NCBI RefSeq assembly: GCF_036898095.1
Contig: NC_090750.1
Location: forward strand, 85,966,893 to 86,030,892
Direction of reading: 5' to 3'
Origin: Palaemon carinicauda
Taxonomy: Eukaryota; Arthropoda; Malacostraca; Decapoda; Palaemonidae
DNA length: 64,000 nucleotides
Shown: one piece after another, positions 1-10,209 of the stretch
Layout: each line of letters begins with the position of its first letter
Position numbering within the stretch: position 1 is the first letter of the stretch
Program-made: the position numbers and the translations under genes
Notes under the pieces: generated by a model
The model's input: the letters and a program-made list of their open reading frames with translations, nothing else
What the model was told of the DNA's origin: nothing
Databases searched by the model: none

Positions 1-389
1 AACTGAAAAAAAGAAATAAAAGTAAAGCGGGAAATGAAATTAAAAGAAAAATAGAAGAAAAGAAAGCAGAGATGACCAAACTGAGGTTTGTGAATAGTCA
101 TGGCAGAAGAGATTACATAGGAGAACTTAACACTAATGTGGTAGTAATAGTTACGAAAACAAGGTTGAATATGCTATAACTAAAAGAAAATTATAGAAAC
201 AGGAATGATAATGATAGGCTTTGTGTGTTGTGTAGGGAGGCAGAGGATACTACCGAGCATATGTTCAGCTGTAAAGAGTTAAGGAAATTTAGAAACAATA
301 ACATAGAAATAGGGAATTTAGAAACACCAACTAGAGATGTAATCCGGTATATTAGAAAGGCAATTAGAGTTAGAAGTAAAAGTGTGTAA
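1..389 (+). mobile_element. 3' end of a non-LTR retrotransposon (LINE) ORF, decayed
   Basis: The + strand reads as the C-terminal tail of a LINE polyprotein. A basic Lys/Glu-rich stretch is followed by a zinc-knuckle-like motif (CVLCREAEDTTEHMFSC, about 221-271, pattern CxxC...HxxxC), then a basic tail that stops at 387-389. One in-frame TAA (about 178) interrupts it where a Glu or Lys codon would fit, so it is a dead copy. The 5' part lies outside the window. The clade is uncertain; such a cysteine motif closes several LINE clades. Confidence 0.55.
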
Positions 390-2771
390 GCTGTGCTGTC
401 TGTGTAGGAGGTAGCTAAGGAATTTTCTGCATATTGCAGAGATTTGTACCTAATACGCTTCATCTAGTAGTGTGCCCACAATCTCACTATCACAGTGTTG
501 TGGTGAGAGCAACGAGGAACCTGGAGGCTGGAACCTCTGGACTCTGGACTCTGGAGTTTGGATTAAGTCGTGAGATTTTTACCAGGATCATTTGTGACTT
601 TTAGTCGTACTGTTTGTAGTGTAAATATTGTAAATGTAACATATGTGAACGGGTAATATTATAGTTTGTGCACTATTGCGTTATTTTACATGATGCTCTC
701 TAGTACCTACTTGATTCCGGTTAGAAGATTAGTGGTGTTAAAGTTAAAGTTAAAGTTGCGGGTTTTAGGCCTCCACAGAGACGATTTACATCGTCCTCCT
801 CGGGCGACCATTACCCAGCAGGGACTATCACTAGTCCCCTCTAACCTCCCCCCAGGCGCCACCCTGGGAGTACCCCCCCCCCCCCCCCCGGTAGAAGGTC
901 TCACGGTATTCGCGTCGACACGGATCATTTTATTGTGAAATATTAATATTTAATTATTTTTGCGGGGTGCATGTATGATAGCGGCCACCTGTTTGTATTA
1001 CAGTATTATGTCTAACCTAGAATACGGAAGTGTGAGGGGGGTCGCAGGTGGGCGTTAGCCCTCCCCCCCCGGGTAGATAGGTGGGTAAGGACACGGCTTG
1101 TTGGGTAGGTTAGGGGGGAAGGTTTGGTTATTTGTTGTCCAATTTTGATAAACGTGTGAGGAACTGGCCGCTGATATACAAATGCTCCTATTTTTGCTAT
1201 TCATTATATTACTAGCTTGTATTTTGTCAGGGATACTGGTAAGATTTTGTGGTGCTGAATGAAATTTGTTGGAACAGGCATAAATTTTGGACAAATTTAT
1301 ATTATAGTGGAACAACGTTTCTAATAGAAAAAAATCTTTCCTTAGTAAATATTGTGCTTTCAACAACTTATACCTTTATTTCCGCTGCAAATGAGCCGTT
1401 TTCCCCCCTTCCCAATGGACACAAGTGGGAACCAGGGACTCTGGGTGAGCGAAAACAAGAAAAGAGGTGATCATTTAACACATTCAAGATTTGTGTAAGG
1501 CCACTAAACCTAACACACCCAACCTAACCTAGCCTAACCTAGTAGTACCCGTATGACAGACCTAGCGGGGTGGGAGCAAGAGAGCGGACCCCCTACCCAG
1601 GTCACAGACATAGGATGGGGCAACCCCCTCAGATGCCCGTTCCCAGGTCATAAACCTATGTAGGTCACAGACCTAACCGCGGGCAAACCCCCCGGATCCC
1701 CTTCCCGGGTCTCAAACCCTAGAAGTAAATCGCATGTAATGCCCTACCTTATTTCATTTATATATACTAACACTGCAACTACAACAGTATCTCTTCTTTG
1801 TCCTCGTGACTATAACAGAAGGGTTATAGTGAAAAATGTGTTTTTCTTCATAAGCTAGTACAGAATCATAGTTGGACACTTTGACATTTGTGGAATGACT
1901 TAATTGGCTATTAAAAACTTGCTCATCACACTAGATGTACCATACAAGAAAAACGATGAAATTGCCCCATATCCTTCATATAAGTAAAATGGCAGACATT
2001 AGATCTTGGTACGAGACGCTCCATGGAAGCCACAGCCAAAAAGTAAGGAAACAATGAAGCAACTGTCACCATTGGAAGGAGAAGGTAGTGGTGGCTATGT
2101 ACAAACAAACAAACACATGTGATTCTATTGGTAGATAGAAAATGAGGGAGTGGAAAATGCGAAAAAGCCTAAAGTGGTTAATACGCGGTAAAATAACGTA
2201 GGTAGACACGAACGAGCAGGAGGATATGCAGATACATGCGAACCGTAGGATGTAGACAAACGAGAAATAACTGAAGAGCATAGAATGCTAATATTTTGTG
2301 TAATTTTTTGTGGAATTATTATTTGTCCCGGAGAATAATGTATAGAGAAAAAAAATGTTAGTTTTACCTTATTTATTGATTCCCCGGTAACTTTTCCCTA
2401 CCCTAAACCCCTGGTTCCCACTGGGTCCATTGCTATTTATTTGCGACAAATAAAGGTCATATTCAAAGAAATGAGGAATTATTCTACATGCTTCAAAAAT
2501 GGGAGTTTTTCCATACAGTATAAAACTCCATTTCTTTATTAGTAAAGCTTTTCCATAATGTTTTATAATTTTTTTTCTTATTACTTGTCAAATGGATTTT
2601 ATTTATGGCCAAATTATTGTTTTATCCTGGTCTGAAATGTATTACAAGATAGTTTTACAAATTAAGAATATGTTTACTGTACAGTATCTTTTTTCAGATA
2701 GTGGAACTACAGATGAGGTATAACAAAACATAGCATATTCATGATGGGTACTTCAGAAGGTAAATTAATAG
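390..2771. other. Gene-poor stretch with diffuse repeats
   Basis: No supported gene. Seen here: GC-rich sequence with a poly-C run near 876-890, a CCTAA-like patch near 1505-1545, short direct repeats around 1560-1720, and an imperfect inverted repeat pair (listed separately). The proline- and glycine-rich ORFs near 666-938 come from the poly-C/poly-G tract. Confidence 0.6.
1372..2458. repeat. Imperfect inverted-repeat pair, possible small DNA transposon
   Basis: Sequence at 1372-1440 (core 'gtgggaaccagg') recurs in reverse complement at 2408-2458 ('cctggttcccac'), with flanking similarity that includes 'acctttattt'. About 1 kb lies between the arms without a recognisable ORF. This could be a decayed non-autonomous DNA element; no target duplication was identified. 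Confidence 0.35.
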
Positions 2772-2944
2772 TTTTCAATATTAAACTTACCCGATAATCA
2801 TGTAGCTGTCAACTCCGTTGCCCGACAGAATTCTACGGGAGGGATACGCCAGCTATCACTATACTAGAAGGGGGTGTACTCACCAGCGCCACCTGTGGCC
2901 AGGTACTGCAGTACTTCTTGTTGACACCACCTCACTTTTTCCTC
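2772..2944 (+). repeat. Left ITR of element A
   Basis: Starts in 'tttcaatattaaacttaccc' and runs to 'ttttcctc'. The inner 160 bp are a perfect reverse complement of 9344-9503. Confidence 0.9.
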
Positions 2945-3155
2945 TGTCGTGCTTCCGGCAAGACATTCATGGGATACGCTTATGATCTTGGAGTATTTTC
3001 ACGGCTTTTGGTGAAGTATTTCTCTCAGATTTCGGCTGTCGCTTTACTGGAAAACTTCTATATTAGCTTAGATAGCTATTATTTAGTTCTGATTAATGGT
3101 TAACGATCTTTTTGCTTGATTTGGAATCCCCACTTGGCTAACTCTTTGATTCAAG

Positions 3156-5852
3156 ATGTCTGACATTTCACAAGCCCCACCCCATAGACGATGTAGGTCT
3201 TGTAATAGGCGCATTCCGAAGGCCTCGGTAGATCCTCACACCGCTTGTTCTGACTGTAGGGAAAGACCCTGTCTGTTGGAAGATCGATGTGAGGAATGCG
3301 CCGGACTTTCGGAACTTGAATTTGTCCGTTTTCTTAAATATTCAACTAAGTTAGAGAGAGAGAGAGTTAGGAGGAGTTCTTCTCGCTCTTCACTTTTTTC
3401 CTCACCACATGATCCCCTACCTTTTCCTCCCCCTGTAGTGGCTACCCCCGAACCTACTATTTGCCCTCAACCTGATATGTCTGTTGTTTTGCGTGCCATT
3501 CAGGCTTTAGGTGACAAAGTGGAGTCGGTGGTTAGTGATCATAAGTCTCTTATGGCCGAAGTCAAGGAACTTAAGGTCAAAAGTGCAGTGGGAGGTAATA
3601 GTGCCAGTGCTGTGACAAGTGCGAGTGTCAGTGCAGTGCCAAGTGCTAGTGTCAGTTTCAGTGTGGTGCGTGAGAGTACTTCTGTGCGTGCCAGTCGTCC
3701 TCCCAGTCCGGGACCTCTTGCAAACTCCCAAGCCCAGGGGAGAAGCAATGTCGAAGGGCAAAAGGGTTCGGCAGGCCTTGATCGGCGCACAGAAGTATCC
3801 TCGGTGGTTGCGGGCGTGTCTTACAAAGACCGTCACTCCCACCCGCAGACGATTAAGCCCGTCTTTTACTCGTCTGCTGAAGAATTATCAGGGAGAAAAC
3901 GTTGGACTCAGGTCTCAAGACCTCTCAAACGCAGAGTCCAGACCTCAAGAGCTCTACAACCTGGCTGCAGTCATTGGATCAGCTCTGACTCGCCGCAGTC
4001 ATCAGCTGACTGCACACCTCCTAAGAGGAGTAAGGTGCTGCCGCAACAGATCTCTTCTGTTAAGGCTTTGCCTCAGCAGACCTTAGTGTCTGCCGACCCC
4101 AAGTTGACTCTACTGCAGTCCATGCAGTCACAACTTGCGGTCTTAATGCGTGAGTGTCAGGCTGAGAAGGTTACACCTCCTCCTGCGATCGCTCCGCCTA
4201 ACCGCAGTCCTGTCTGCCAGGCGTACGATGTTGAGGCTCCTCAGGATACCCTACCACGTACTGAGTTGCCAGTTTCCAGCGGTGTGCAGCTACCTCCGCC
4301 TTCCTTAAGGCAACCTCAGCAATGGGAACAGGAAGCTTATACCTTACTTCCTCCGCTTCCACTTGCGGTTCCACCAGTGAGGCAACACTCTCTTGAGGTA
4401 CAACAACCTCTCCCATCCATGAGGCAGACACCTCAGCTCTCGCTGCAGCGACCTCAACCCTCCTCAATGCGAGAGCCTCATCACCTTAGCCTTGCGCCTC
4501 AGGAACCTCAACTCGCGAGACAAGAACTGCGTTCTGCGCAGCCACTACCTCAACTCTCGCAGCTCACACCTCAGGAACCTCAACTCGTTCCTCAGGAACC
4601 TGCTACTGCGCATCCGCTAACCTTACAGCAAGCGCAACTCTTGAGTCAAGACACTCATGCCAGGAGTCAGCCTCCTCAACCCATGCGCCTACCTTCTGCT
4701 ACTCCTTTTGACCAGCCTTTGCAGCCTGAACCTCAGGTTTTGCCTCAGCAACAGAGACTTGAGGATGAAACCACAAGCGTTTTTGCTCCCGCTCGTGCAG
4801 ATTCTGCTGTTCAGCATACCTTACCTCTCACTTTGCTACACTCTGGTGATGAGGTTTCTGATGATGAGGCTGCACACCTGGATCCCTCATCAGACGTGGA
4901 AGAATCCAAGTCTTCTCCTCCTCCGATAGACTTTCGTAAGGTCCTGGCTCTTTTCAGAGAGGTATACCCAGACCACTTTGTCTCTGCTACCCCCCGCTCT
5001 CCGCCATCTGAGTTTTCGCTGGGCATGCAGCCAGCCAAGTCAACTTATACTAAGCTCGTCTTTGCAAGGTCCTCTAAGAGAGCTCTAAGAATTTTAGGGG
5101 AGTGGTTGCAGTCTAAGCAGCAACTAGGAAAGACTTCCTTTATGTTCCCACCGACTAAGCTCACTTCTAAAGCGGGCGTATGGTATGCCACAGGAGAGGA
5201 ACCAGGCTTGGGAGTACCTGCCTCTGCCCAGGCTGACTTCTCGAGTTTGGTCGACTCTCCTCGTAGAACAGCAATGAGGCGCTCTAAGGTTTGCTGGACC
5301 TTCTCCGATCTAGACCACTTACTAAAGGGTGTATTTCGGGCCTTTGAGATGTTCAATTTTCTAGACTGGTGCCTGGGGGCCCTTAGCAAGAAGACCTCCC
5401 CTGCGGACAAAGACTCGGCCATGCTTTTAATGTCCTGCATGGATAAAGCTATTAGGGATGGATCTGGCGAGCTTGCTTCAATTTTTGTGTCAGGAGTTCT
5501 TAAGAAAAGGGAGCAACTTTGTACCTTCCTTTCTTCCAGCATCACACCTTGTCAAAGGTCTCAACTCCTTTTCGCTCCGCTTTCTAAGTTCTTGTTTCCC
5601 GAAGAACTTATCAAGGACTTGTCTGCGGCAATGATTCAGAAAGACACTCATGATCTTGTGGCCTCTTCAGCTCGTAAGACTAAGGTTGCTCCCTCAGTCC
5701 CCAGGACTTACCGCACCCCAGTTGCTGATACGCCTGCTACGAGGTTTATTCCGCCCTTTCGTGGTAGAGCCCCCAGCCGAGGAAGCTCCCGTCCAGACTC
5801 TTCCAGGAGCAAGTCTAGGAAAGGTTCCAAGACTTCTCAAGGCAAACACTGA
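3156..5852 (+). CDS. gag: Gag-like protein of DIRS element A
   Basis: 898-residue open frame. Gag of DIRS elements is thought to package element RNA; this role is inferred from position and from homology to the other copies here. The N-terminus (residues 10-55) is cysteine-rich with three CxxC pairs (CRSC, CSDC, CEEC), suggesting zinc binding. The middle (about 340-560) is a Pro/Gln-rich repetitive linker ('PQEPQL'-type repeats), longer than in elements B and C. Residues about 590-860 form the conserved capsid-like part, from 'LDFRKVLALF' to 'KDTHDLVASSARK', ending in an Arg/Ser-rich basic tail. The start is chosen because MSD/MADPSQ-type starts align among copies and follow a 210-nt leader after the ITR. 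The stop is UGA followed by CUC, and the same frame stays open downstream through YR. Confidence 0.85.
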   Translation: MSDISQAPPHRRCRSCNRRIPKASVDPHTACSDCRERPCLLEDRCEECAGLSELEFVRFLKYSTKLERERVRRSSSRSSLFSSPHDPLPFPPPVVATPEPTICPQPDMSVVLRAIQALGDKVESVVSDHKSLMAEVKELKVKSAVGGNSASAVTSASVSAVPSASVSFSVVRESTSVRASRPPSPGPLANSQAQGRSNVEGQKGSAGLDRRTEVSSVVAGVSYKDRHSHPQTIKPVFYSSAEELSGRKRWTQVSRPLKRRVQTSRALQPGCSHWISSDSPQSSADCTPPKRSKVLPQQISSVKALPQQTLVSADPKLTLLQSMQSQLAVLMRECQAEKVTPPPAIAPPNRSPVCQAYDVEAPQDTLPRTELPVSSGVQLPPPSLRQPQQWEQEAYTLLPPLPLAVPPVRQHSLEVQQPLPSMRQTPQLSLQRPQPSSMREPHHLSLAPQEPQLARQELRSAQPLPQLSQLTPQEPQLVPQEPATAHPLTLQQAQLLSQDTHARSQPPQPMRLPSATPFDQPLQPEPQVLPQQQRLEDETTSVFAPARADSAVQHTLPLTLLHSGDEVSDDEAAHLDPSSDVEESKSSPPPIDFRKVLALFREVYPDHFVSATPRSPPSEFSLGMQPAKSTYTKLVFARSSKRALRILGEWLQSKQQLGKTSFMFPPTKLTSKAGVWYATGEEPGLGVPASAQADFSSLVDSPRRTAMRRSKVCWTFSDLDHLLKGVFRAFEMFNFLDWCLGALSKKTSPADKDSAMLLMSCMDKAIRDGSGELASIFVSGVLKKREQLCTFLSSSITPCQRSQLLFAPLSKFLFPEELIKDLSAAMIQKDTHDLVASSARKTKVAPSVPRTYRTPVADTPATRFIPPFRGRAPSRGSSRPDSSRSKSRKGSKTSQGKH

Positions 5853-7911
5853 CTCTCCTCCTCTCCAGACAGCAGTAGGAGCCAGACTCAAGATCTTCTG
5901 GCAAGCTTGGGAAAAGAGAGGTGCAGACGCCCAGTCTGTCAGGTGGCTGAGGGAGGGTTACAGGATACCATTCTGCCGCAAACCCCCTCTGACCACTTCT
6001 CCCATCAACCTCTCTCCCAACTACAAGGAAAAGGACAAGAGGCTAGCGTTGCACCAGGAGGTGTCGCTCCTGTTACAGAAGAAGGCAGTGGTTATAGTCC
6101 GGGACCATCAATCCCCGGGCTTCTACAACCGTCTCTTTCTGGTGGCCAAGAAGACAGGAGGTTGGAGACCTGTGCTGGACGTCAGCGCGCTCAATGCTTA
6201 TGTCACCAAGCAGACGTTCACTATGGAGACGACGAAGTCGGTCCTAGCAGCGGTCAGGCAGGAGGACTGGATGGTCTCGTTGGATCTGAAAGACGCATAC
6301 TTTCACGTTCCTATTCATCCAGACTCCTAACCTTTCCTGAGATTCGTTTTTGGAAAGGTTGTGTACCAATTCCAAGCCCTGTGTTTTGGCCTAAGCACAG
6401 CTCCTATGGTGTTTACGCTTCTGATGAGGAATATTGCAAAATTCCTCCACTTATCCGACATCAGAGCCTCCCTTTACCTAGACGACTGGCTGTTGAGAGC
6501 CTCCACGAGTCGTCGCTGTCTGGAGAGTCTCAACTGGACTTTGGACTTGATCAAGGAACTGGGTCTGTTAGTCAACTTCGAAAAGTCCCAGCTCATTCCC
6601 TCCCAATCCATTGTTTACCTGGGAATGGAGATTCGGAGTCAGGTTTTTCGGGCTTTTCCATCGGCCCCAAGGATAAGCCAAGCCCTAGATTGCATCCTGA
6701 GCATGCTGAAGAGGAGCAGTTGCTCGGTGAGACAGTGGTTGAGTCTCACAGGGACCCTGTCATCGTTAGCACTGTTCGTCGAGTTAGGGAGACTCCACCT
6801 CCGCCCTCTTCAATTCCATCTAGCAGCTCATTGGGACAAGGATTTGACGCTCGAAGCAGTCTCTATCCCGGTCACCAAAGAGATGAAGACCACTCTCTTG
6901 TGGTGGAAGACCAACCTCCTTCTCAAGGAGGGCCTATCGTTAGCGATTTAGACCCCCAATCTTCATCTCTTCTCGGATGCATCAGACTCGGGCTGGGGCG
7001 CGACCTTGAACGGACAGGAATGCTCGGGAACGTGGAACAAGGAACAGGTAACGCTCCACATCAACTGCAAGGAGCTCCTGGCAGTTCATTTGGCCCTATT
7101 GAACTTCAAGTCCCTCCTGCTAGGCAAGGTGGTGGAGGTGAACTCCGACAACACCACAGCCTTAGCTTACATCTCCAAGCAGGGAGGGACCCATTCGAGG
7201 AACCTGTACGAGATCGCAAGGGACCTCCTCATTTGGTCAAGAAGTCTAAACCTCACCCTACTAACGAGGTTCATTCAGGGCAACATGAACGTCTCAGCAG
7301 ATCGCCTAAGCAGGAAAGATCAGGTCATCCCCACGGAATGGACCCTTCACAAGAGCGTGTGCAACAGAATTTGGACCTTGTGGGGTCAGCCTACAATAGA
7401 TCTGTTTGCCACCTCCATGACCAAGAGACTTCCTTTGTACTGTTCCCCAGTTCCAGACCCAGCAGCAGTTCATGTGGATGCTTTTCTGCTGAATTGGTCC
7501 CATCTCGACCTTTACGCATTCCCACCGTTCAAGATCATCAACAGAGTCATTCAAAAGTTCATCTCGCACGAAGGGACACGGCTGACGCTGGTTGCTCCCC
7601 TTTGGCCTGCAAGAGAATGGTTCACAGAGGTACTACAATGGCTGGTCGACATCCCCAGGACTCTTCCTCTAAGAGTGGACCTTCTACGTCAACCTCACGT
7701 AGACAAGTTGCACCCAAACCTCCACGCTCTTCGGCTGACTGCCTTCAGACTGTCGAAAGATTCGCTAGAGCTAGAGGCTTTTCGAAAGAGGCAGCCAGTG
7801 CGATTGCCAGAGCAAGGAGGGTATCCACTCGTAGAGTCTACCAATCCAAGTGGGAAGTCTTCCGGAGCTGGTGTAGAGCCAATGCAGTTTCATCCACCAA
7901 TACCTCTGTAA
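5650..7911 (+). pseudogene. RT / RNase H / methyltransferase-like ORF of element A, two nonsense codons
   Basis: The frame is +1 relative to gag and overlaps its last 200 nt. Reverse transcriptase motifs are seen: 'FYNRLFLV', 'VSLDLKDAYFHVPIHP' and the catalytic YLDD at 6475-6486. RNase H signatures follow: 'FSDASDSGWGA', 'INCKELLAV' and 'VNSDNTTALAY'. The C-terminal part has the 'DLYAFPPF' motif typical of the DIRS methyltransferase-like domain. Two stops break it: TAA at 6328-6330, where element B has Gln (CAA), and TAG at 6949-6951, where B has Gln (CAG). Both fit single C-to-T changes. The rest is open to 7911, so inactivation looks recent. The natural start is uncertain; conserved sequence begins near 'RPFVVEPPAEE'. 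Confidence 0.85.
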
Positions 7912-8810
7912 CCCAAATAGCTGACTTCCTATTACATCTAAGGAATGAGAGATCCCTTTCGGCTCCTACGATTAAAGGGTACAGGAGTATGTTGGCTTCA
8001 GTTCTCCGCCACAGAGGTTTGGACCTTTCTTCCAACAAGGACCTTCAAGACATCCTTAAGTCTTTTGAGACTACTAAAGAACGTCGTTTACCCACTCCAG
8101 GCTGGAATCTAGACGTAGTCTTAAGGTTCCTTATGTCGCCTAGGTTCGAACCTCTCCAGTCAGCTTCCTTCAAGGACCTTACCCTCAAGACTCTTTTCCT
8201 CGTCTGCCTTGCAACAGCTAAAAGAGTCAGTGAGGTTCATGCCTTCAGCAAGAACATTGGGTTCACATCCGAATCTGCAACATGTTCTTTACAGCTCGGA
8301 TTTTTAGCTAAGAATGAACTTCCTTCACGTCCTTGGCCTAGATCGTTCGAAATTCCTAGCCTTTCCAACATGGTAGGTAACGAGCTAGAAAGAGTTCTTT
8401 GCCCTGTCAGAGCTCTAAAATATTATCTTAATAGGTCAAAACCTATACGAGGACAGTCAGAAGCCTTATGGTGTGCAATCAAGAAACCTTCGATGCCCAT
8501 GTCCAAAAACGGACTTTCGTATTATATAAGGCTTCTGATTAGAGAAGCCCATTCTCATATGAAGGAGGAAGACCTTGCTTTGCTGAAGGTAAGGACCCAC
8601 GAAGTGAGAGCCGTAGCCACTTCGATGGCCTTTAATAAGAACCGTTCTCTGCAGAGCATAATGGATGCAACTTATTGGAGGAGCAAGTCAGTGTTTGCAT
8701 CATTTTATCTTAAAGATGTCCAGTCTCTTTACGAGAACTGCTACACCCTGGGACCATTCGTAGCAGCGAGTGCAGTAGTAGGTGAGGGCTCAGCCACTAC
8801 ATTCCCTTAA
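5907..8810 (+). CDS. Tyrosine recombinase (YR) ORF of element A with long overlapping upstream frame
   Basis: The recombinase would integrate the circular DNA copy by site-specific-type recombination without target duplication. The recognisable domain occupies about the last 370 codons (from about 7700): a SAM-like DNA-binding part ('RVYQSKWEVFRSWC', 'TIKGYRSML'), then the catalytic Arg in 'TAKRVSE', the HxxR box in 'HEVRAVATS', and the Tyr in 'FASFYLKD'. This frame is the same as gag's and is open from the codon after the gag UGA to 8810, overlapping the whole RT ORF in another frame. Whether the part before about 7650 is translated is unknown; the 5907 ATG is only the first Met in the frame. 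The ORF ends with the 'ATTFP' tail shared by A-C. Confidence 0.85.
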   Translation: MGKERCRRPVCQVAEGGLQDTILPQTPSDHFSHQPLSQLQGKGQEASVAPGGVAPVTEEGSGYSPGPSIPGLLQPSLSGGQEDRRLETCAGRQRAQCLCHQADVHYGDDEVGPSSGQAGGLDGLVGSERRILSRSYSSRLLTFPEIRFWKGCVPIPSPVFWPKHSSYGVYASDEEYCKIPPLIRHQSLPLPRRLAVESLHESSLSGESQLDFGLDQGTGSVSQLRKVPAHSLPIHCLPGNGDSESGFSGFSIGPKDKPSPRLHPEHAEEEQLLGETVVESHRDPVIVSTVRRVRETPPPPSSIPSSSSLGQGFDARSSLYPGHQRDEDHSLVVEDQPPSQGGPIVSDLDPQSSSLLGCIRLGLGRDLERTGMLGNVEQGTGNAPHQLQGAPGSSFGPIELQVPPARQGGGGELRQHHSLSLHLQAGRDPFEEPVRDRKGPPHLVKKSKPHPTNEVHSGQHERLSRSPKQERSGHPHGMDPSQERVQQNLDLVGSAYNRSVCHLHDQETSFVLFPSSRPSSSSCGCFSAELVPSRPLRIPTVQDHQQSHSKVHLARRDTADAGCSPLACKRMVHRGTTMAGRHPQDSSSKSGPSTSTSRRQVAPKPPRSSADCLQTVERFARARGFSKEAASAIARARRVSTRRVYQSKWEVFRSWCRANAVSSTNTSVTQIADFLLHLRNERSLSAPTIKGYRSMLASVLRHRGLDLSSNKDLQDILKSFETTKERRLPTPGWNLDVVLRFLMSPRFEPLQSASFKDLTLKTLFLVCLATAKRVSEVHAFSKNIGFTSESATCSLQLGFLAKNELPSRPWPRSFEIPSLSNMVGNELERVLCPVRALKYYLNRSKPIRGQSEALWCAIKKPSMPMSKNGLSYYIRLLIREAHSHMKEEDLALLKVRTHEVRAVATSMAFNKNRSLQSIMDATYWRSKSVFASFYLKDVQSLYENCYTLGPFVAASAVVGEGSATTFP

Positions 8811-9208
8811 TCCCATAACCTTTTTTAACCTTTCTCTTGAATGCTTTTATTGTTGTTTTTATGGTTGTTACGGTAGGCTAAGAAGCCTTCCGCATCCTTT
8901 TGATTTGGCGGGTGGTCAATTCATTCTTGAGAAGCGCCCGGGTTAGAGGTTGTGTAGAGGTCCTTTAGTAGGGGTTGCAGCCCTATATACTTTAGCACCT
9001 TAGAGTTGATTCAGCCTCCTAAGAGGAACGCTGCGCTCAGTAAGGAAGACGAACTTAATAAAGGCAGAGTAACGGTTCAAGTCGACTTCCTTACCAGGTA
9101 CTTATTATTTCATTGTTATTCTGAAATAACTGATTATATGAAATACGGGATACTTAGCTATCCTTTAGTCATGTACACTGGTTTTCACCCACCCCCCTGG
9201 GTGTGAAT
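8811..9208 (+). other. 3' non-coding region of element A
   Basis: About 400 nt between the YR stop and the ICR, conserved in A-E. It holds a small potential hairpin ('aggctaagaagcct', near 8875-8890) and the motif 'gtcgacttccttaccaggta' near 9081-9100. No gene is seen. Confidence 0.6.
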
Positions 9209-9299
9209 CAGCTACATGATTATCGGGTAAGTTTAATATTGAAAAATGTTATTTTCATTAGTAAAATAAATTTTTGAATATACTTACCCGATAATCATG
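9209..9299 (+). repeat. Internal complementary region (ICR) of element A
   Basis: Reverse complement of the left outer tail ('gggtaagtttaatattgaaa') joined directly to the reverse complement of the right outer tail ('aaaatgttattttcattagt...'). In DIRS elements this region is thought to template restoration of the terminal tails during circle formation. Confidence 0.88.
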
Positions 9300-9343
9300 A
9301 TTTAATTGACCCGCCCTTCCTCCCCATAGAGAACCAGTGGACC

Positions 9344-9543
9344 GAGGAAAAAGTGAGGTGGTGTCAACAAGAAGTACTGCAGTACCTGGCCACAGGTGGC
9401 GCTGGTGAGTACACCCCCTTCTAGTATAGTGATAGCTGGCGTATCCCTCCCGTAGAATTCTGTCGGGCAACGGAGTTGACAGCTACATGATTATCGGGTA
9501 AGTATATTCAAAAATTTATTTTACTAATGAAAATAACATTTTT
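9344..9543 (-). repeat. Right ITR of element A
   Basis: Inverted copy of the left ITR with a longer, AT-rich outer tail ending in 'aaaataacattttt'. The core is identical to the left copy. Confidence 0.9.
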
Positions 9544-9829
9544 CCTTAGTTATGTGATAAATATCAGAATTTTAGCTCTGCCATTGGATCTTATTGTTGA
9601 TGTTTAATTCCTACAAGCCAGGAGTAAGCCAATGTTTTTTATTCCTACACAAATACAAACCTGAGTCCTTTAACGAGGAAATTGATTCTAGTGCAGCTGG
9701 AACTCGTCCATTTAACTTTTAACGACGTGTAGGTAATTACCAGCCGATAATGGGGAAGTCCTGCCCCTTTGACGGCACACTGAACAGTCAAGTAACAGAC
9801 GAGCTATCAGCGCTCATATAAACTTGACT
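9544..9829. mobile_element. Probable left end of an old DIRS family (Z), interrupted by element B
   Basis: 286 bp between elements A and B. It carries 'aatacaaacctgagtccttt' near 9653-9672, resembling the outer edge of family-Z and element-F ITRs, followed by sequence loosely similar to the right-hand Z terminus near 17880-18015. This suggests B inserted into a Z remnant whose other part is 16374-18020. Similarity was judged by eye and is moderate. Confidence 0.4.
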
Positions 9830-10003
9830 TTTTCAATATTAAACTTACCCGGTGATCATATAGCTGTCAGCTCTGCTGCCCGACAGAAAAACCTACGGGC
9901 GGAATACGCCAGCGATCGCTATACAGGTGGGGGTGTACATCAACAGCGCCATCTGTCGAGCAGGTACTCAAGTACTCGATGTCAACACAGAACCAATTTT
10001 CTC
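9830..10003 (+). repeat. Left ITR of element B
   Basis: Runs to 'ccaattttctc'. It matches 16174-16373 in reverse complement with a single mismatch in 'acctacggg' against 'accaacggg'. Confidence 0.9.
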
Positions 10004-10209
10004 TCTGTCGTGCCACCGGCAAGACCTACTGAATACGCTCTTGTTTTCTGGATTGATTTTCACGTTATTTGGTGAAGTATTCATTTCTGGTTATTAGCTA
10101 TCGCTGTGCAGAAGTTATCTTCAATACTTCCTTGCATTCTTTTTTGGATTTTGGATTATTTGTTGACGACTTGGATAGATTTTGAATTCCCCCCTTTGAC
10201 TAATTCAAG

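Larger units (their letters stand above)
2772..9543 (+). mobile_element. DIRS-type retrotransposon, element A (near full length)
   Basis: Complete DIRS architecture of about 6.8 kb: left ITR, gag, overlapping RT/RNase H/methyltransferase-like ORF, tyrosine recombinase, ICR and right ITR. The 160-bp shared ITR core (2785-2944 against 9344-9503) is identical on both sides. The outer tails differ (about 13 nt left, about 40 nt right) and both are recorded in the ICR. gag and YR frames are open; the RT frame has two nonsense codons. End positions are ambiguous by a few bases within T-runs, and no target site duplication is visible, as expected for YR-mediated insertion. Confidence 0.92.

Noticed and set aside
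1505..1545. CCTAA-like repeats, possible interstitial telomere
   Set aside because: Only a few irregular units, not a clean TTAGG-type array.
2918..3103. Short ORF in the element A leader
   Set aside because: Lies in the ITR and 5' leader; the matching leader ORFs in the other copies have unrelated sequence.
3507..4467. Long minus-strand and +2-frame ORFs over gag (for example 3619-4086)
   Set aside because: Shadows of the gag frame with biased Ser/Val/Pro/Gln codons; not conserved in position or sequence across copies.
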